A stretch of 52,637 nucleotides of DNA from Alphaproteobacteria bacterium (GTDB taxonomy: Bacteria > Pseudomonadota > Alphaproteobacteria > CADEGL01): the NCBI GenBank assembly GCA_026400755.1, contig JAPLOM010000080.1:2184-54820 (forward strand). Direction: 5' to 3'. Of this stretch, positions 50,786 to 52,637 are shown piece after piece. Position 1 is the stretch's first letter, and each line of letters opens with the position of its first letter. Position numbers and translations under genes: made by a program. The notes under the pieces were generated by a model. The model saw only the letters and a list, made by a program, of their open reading frames with translations. It was not told the DNA's origin and made no database searches.

Positions 50786-51412
50786 TTACGACTGGTACTT
50801 GATCGTGCAGCCGTAGGCGCGCGTCACCGGCTCGCTGACCGGCTTGCCCGCCATCACCTCGCCCAGGGCGACGCGCACGTAGTTCTTCGAGTTCGGAATG
50901 TCCGCCGGATTGTTGGTCGGCTTGTCGTCGATGCCGCCCATGTAGACCAGCTTGCCGGTCGGATCGACGATGTACATATGCGGCGGCGTTTTCGCGCCGT
51001 ACTCCTGGCCAATCTTGCCTGCGGGATCGAGCAACACCGCCGACGGTGAAGCCGAGCGGCTGGCAGTAAGTTGGTGCGCCGCGGCGGACTCGACATAACC
51101 CTGTTCGCCTTTGGCGGACGAAATCACGGTCAGCCAAACGACGCCTTGGCCGGTGGCATCCTTTTGAAGCGTCTGCATGTTGCTGCTGCCGTAATGCTTC
51201 TTCACATACGGGCATTCGTTGTTCGTCCACTCCAGAACGACAACCTTGCCCTTGTAGTCGGACAGCTTGACGGTCTTGCCGTTGCTGTCGATCGCTGTGA
51301 AGTCCGGCGCTGGTTGCCCGATCGCGGGCGCGGCGCCCGCCTGGGTGAAGCCAATGGCGAGGAACATGACACCCGCCGCCAGGCCGGCCTTGAAAATGCT
51401 TTGCGTGTTCAT
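50786..51412 (-). CDS. Exported thioredoxin-like/AhpC-TSA family protein
   Basis: 208 residues. A signal peptide (hydrophobic AGLAAGVMFLAIGF, cleavage near AGA-AP) is followed by a redoxin fold. The active-site region is EWTNNECPYVKKHY with Cys67, a single-Cys variant of the thioredoxin/peroxiredoxin motif; cis-Pro is in KTPPHMY. Only one further Cys, near the end, is seen. Such proteins act in periplasmic thiol reduction or peroxide defence. It is 23 bases downstream of the DsbD-like gene, which can supply electrons, so the two likely form a reducing pair. ATG 51412 has AAGGAGAG upstream. Confidence 0.82.
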   Translation of the reverse strand: MNTQSIFKAGLAAGVMFLAIGFTQAGAAPAIGQPAPDFTAIDSNGKTVKLSDYKGKVVVLEWTNNECPYVKKHYGSSNMQTLQKDATGQGVVWLTVISSAKGEQGYVESAAAHQLTASRSASPSAVLLDPAGKIGQEYGAKTPPHMYIVDPTGKLVYMGGIDDKPTNNPADIPNSKNYVRVALGEVMAGKPVSEPVTRAYGCTIKYQS

Positions 51413-51435
51413 CGTCACTCTCCTTCTCACCTACA

Positions 51436-52637
51436 TCAGATGCGATTTAGCTCTTCGAGCACGCCGCCCTCGGTCAGGATCTGGGGCAAGATGATCGGCT
51501 CGCCGCCAGGCGGATAAAGCACGTAAAGGGGGACGCCGCTGCGTCCGAACGACGCCAGGGCCGCCGTGATGGCCAAATCTTGGCGCGTCCAATCACCCTT
51601 GAGATAGGCGATGTTCTTCGATTTCAAGATATTTTGCACGGAGCCCGTGCTCAACGCCGCCTTTTCATTCACAAGGCAGGTGATGCACCAGGCCGCAGTG
51701 AAATTCACCAGCACCGGCCGCCCCTCGGCGCGCAGAGCCTCTACTCGGGCCGCACTCCAAGGTTCAGCGTCCGCCATGGACACCGCGCGCCCGACAGGCG
51801 ACGGCGCCGCCGATGCTTCCACAAAATGCAATGTCGACAACGCACCGCCAAGCGCGACCGCCGCCAACACGGCGTAAGCCGCGCGCCATGCATGGCGGCT
51901 GCCGTCCATCTGGCGCACCAGCCAGACCGCGAAACCGATCAGGATGAAGCCACCGAGTGCCAGTGCGATGCCGCTGACCGGGCTTTGCTGGGCCAGCACC
52001 CAGACGAGCCATGCGGCGGTCGCGTACATTGGGAAAGCGAGAAGTTGCCGAAAGCGCTCCATCCAGGGACCCGGCTTCGGCAGGCGGCGCAGCAGCGCGG
52101 GCGACAGGCTGAGCAGGACATAGGGCGCCGCCATGCCCGCGCCGAGCGCCAGGAACACCGCGAGCGCGGGCAGCGCCGGTTGCGCCAGCGCGAAACCGAG
52201 GGCCACGCCCATGAACGGCGCGGTACAAGGCGTGGCCACCAGCACGGCCAATACGCCGGTGAAGAACGCGCCCGTCTTGCCGGGTTTCGCGGCCAGCGCG
52301 CCGCCCGCACCCACGAAACCACCGCCGATCCGGAAGATGCCGGACAGGTTCAACCCCAGCGCGAACATCAGGTAGGACAGGAACAGAACGAACCACGGCG
52401 CCTGAAGCTGGAAGCCCCAACCGACCGCGGCGCCACCCGAGCGCAGCGCGATCAAGACGCCCGCCAGCACGGCAAAGGAGACGATGACGCCCGCACCGAA
52501 GATCAGGCCGTGCGCGTGCGCCACGCGGCGCTCCTTGTCGGCCAGACGCACCAGCCCGACGGCCTTCATGGACAGGATCGGAAACACGCAGGGCATCAGG
52601 TTAAGAATGAGGCCGCCGGCGAAGGCCAGCAGAAGCG
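51436..52637 (-). CDS. DsbD/ScsB-like thiol:disulfide interchange protein, N-terminus cut by window edge
   Basis: The frame is open to the right edge; the first residues seen are LLLAFAGGLILNLMPCVFPIL, a DsbD membrane helix 1, so any N-terminal periplasmic domain lies outside. The ATG at 52596 is an internal Met of that helix. Membrane cysteines are in MPCVFP and ATPCTAPF, and the C-terminal thioredoxin domain has AAWCITCLVNE. The protein passes electrons from cytosolic thioredoxin across the membrane to periplasmic partners, here probably the redoxin 23 bases downstream. About eight helices are visible. Confidence 0.86.
   Translation of the reverse strand, partial: LLLAFAGGLILNLMPCVFPILSMKAVGLVRLADKERRVAHAHGLIFGAGVIVSFAVLAGVLIALRSGGAAVGWGFQLQAPWFVLFLSYLMFALGLNLSGIFRIGGGFVGAGGALAAKPGKTGAFFTGVLAVLVATPCTAPFMGVALGFALAQPALPALAVFLALGAGMAAPYVLLSLSPALLRRLPKPGPWMERFRQLLAFPMYATAAWLVWVLAQQSPVSGIALALGGFILIGFAVWLVRQMDGSRHAWRAAYAVLAAVALGGALSTLHFVEASAAPSPVGRAVSMADAEPWSAARVEALRAEGRPVLVNFTAAWCITCLVNEKAALSTGSVQNILKSKNIAYLKGDWTRQDLAITAALASFGRSGVPLYVLYPPGGEPIILPQILTEGGVLEELNRI

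Noticed and set aside
1-52637. CRISPR array, tRNA, rRNA or riboswitch
   Set aside because: No regularly spaced repeats, cloverleaf-type sequences or conserved rRNA segments were noticed on reading; a tRNAscan or Infernal run would settle it.

Overview
The window is GC-rich, densely packed bacterial chromosome with gene order and families typical of an alphaproteobacterium, probably a Rhodospirillales or Hyphomicrobiales-type metabolic generalist. The basis is overall gene content (CaiB, SDR, amine-oxidase, Rieske and DHA2 families, a GreA/B-like protein with a Lys/Ala tail); there is no rRNA or other taxonomic marker, so the placement is tentative. I see no rRNA, tRNA, CRISPR array, transposase or phage gene.

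Layout. 1-9.6 kb is mostly housekeeping: the tail of a CorC/HlyC protein, a four-gene GNAT/GNAT/nitrilase/SnoaL-like run, an exported cupin, RidA, an MFS carrier, a Gre-like factor, a peptide deformylase, and a PAS histidine kinase overlapping a single-domain response regulator. 9.65-17.5 kb is a seven-gene minus-strand operon ending at a clear intrinsic terminator. Its genes, in transcription order, are an SDR, a homocysteine S-methyltransferase-like protein, a second SDR, a DHA2 carrier, a Rieske oxygenase, a creatinase/ectoine-hydrolase-like M24 protein and a branched-chain-type binding protein. 17.6-23.1 kb holds a luciferase-like monooxygenase, an AEC carrier, a broken SDR, a second metal-ligand-poor M24 protein and an M20 hydrolase. 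23.2-33.3 kb is a plus-strand run with six tandem DadA/PuuB-type FAD amine oxidoreductases (one frameshifted), then a haloacid dehalogenase and a TauD/TfdA dioxygenase. The array is split by a lower-GC insert at 27.2-27.7 kb.

33.3-35.3 kb is a CoA-transferase/hydratase pair that strongly resembles mct/meh of the 3-hydroxypropionate bi-cycle. 35.5-38.2 kb holds a class III aminotransferase, an SDR and a Tat-exported beta-carbonic-anhydrase-like protein. 38.2-43.3 kb (minus) holds an SDR, MtnA, a VOC protein, a seventh FAD oxidoreductase and an amidase. 43.4-50.7 kb (plus) is a tight six-gene operon: SDR, cyclase-family hydrolase, SDR, acyl-CoA dehydrogenase, PaaK-like ligase and an orphan molybdenum hydroxylase large subunit. 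The window ends with an exported redoxin and a DsbD-like protein cut by the right edge.

Working together: the central 40 kb looks like a catabolic island for methylated or secondary amines, betaines and organic acids. Amide or ring C-N bonds could be opened by the M24, M20 and amidase proteins, N-alkyl groups removed by the Rieske enzyme and the FAD oxidoreductases, methyl groups passed to homocysteine, amino groups moved by the aminotransferase, and carbon skeletons processed as CoA esters. The substrates are not readable from sequence. No dedicated DNA-binding regulator is visible anywhere in the window.
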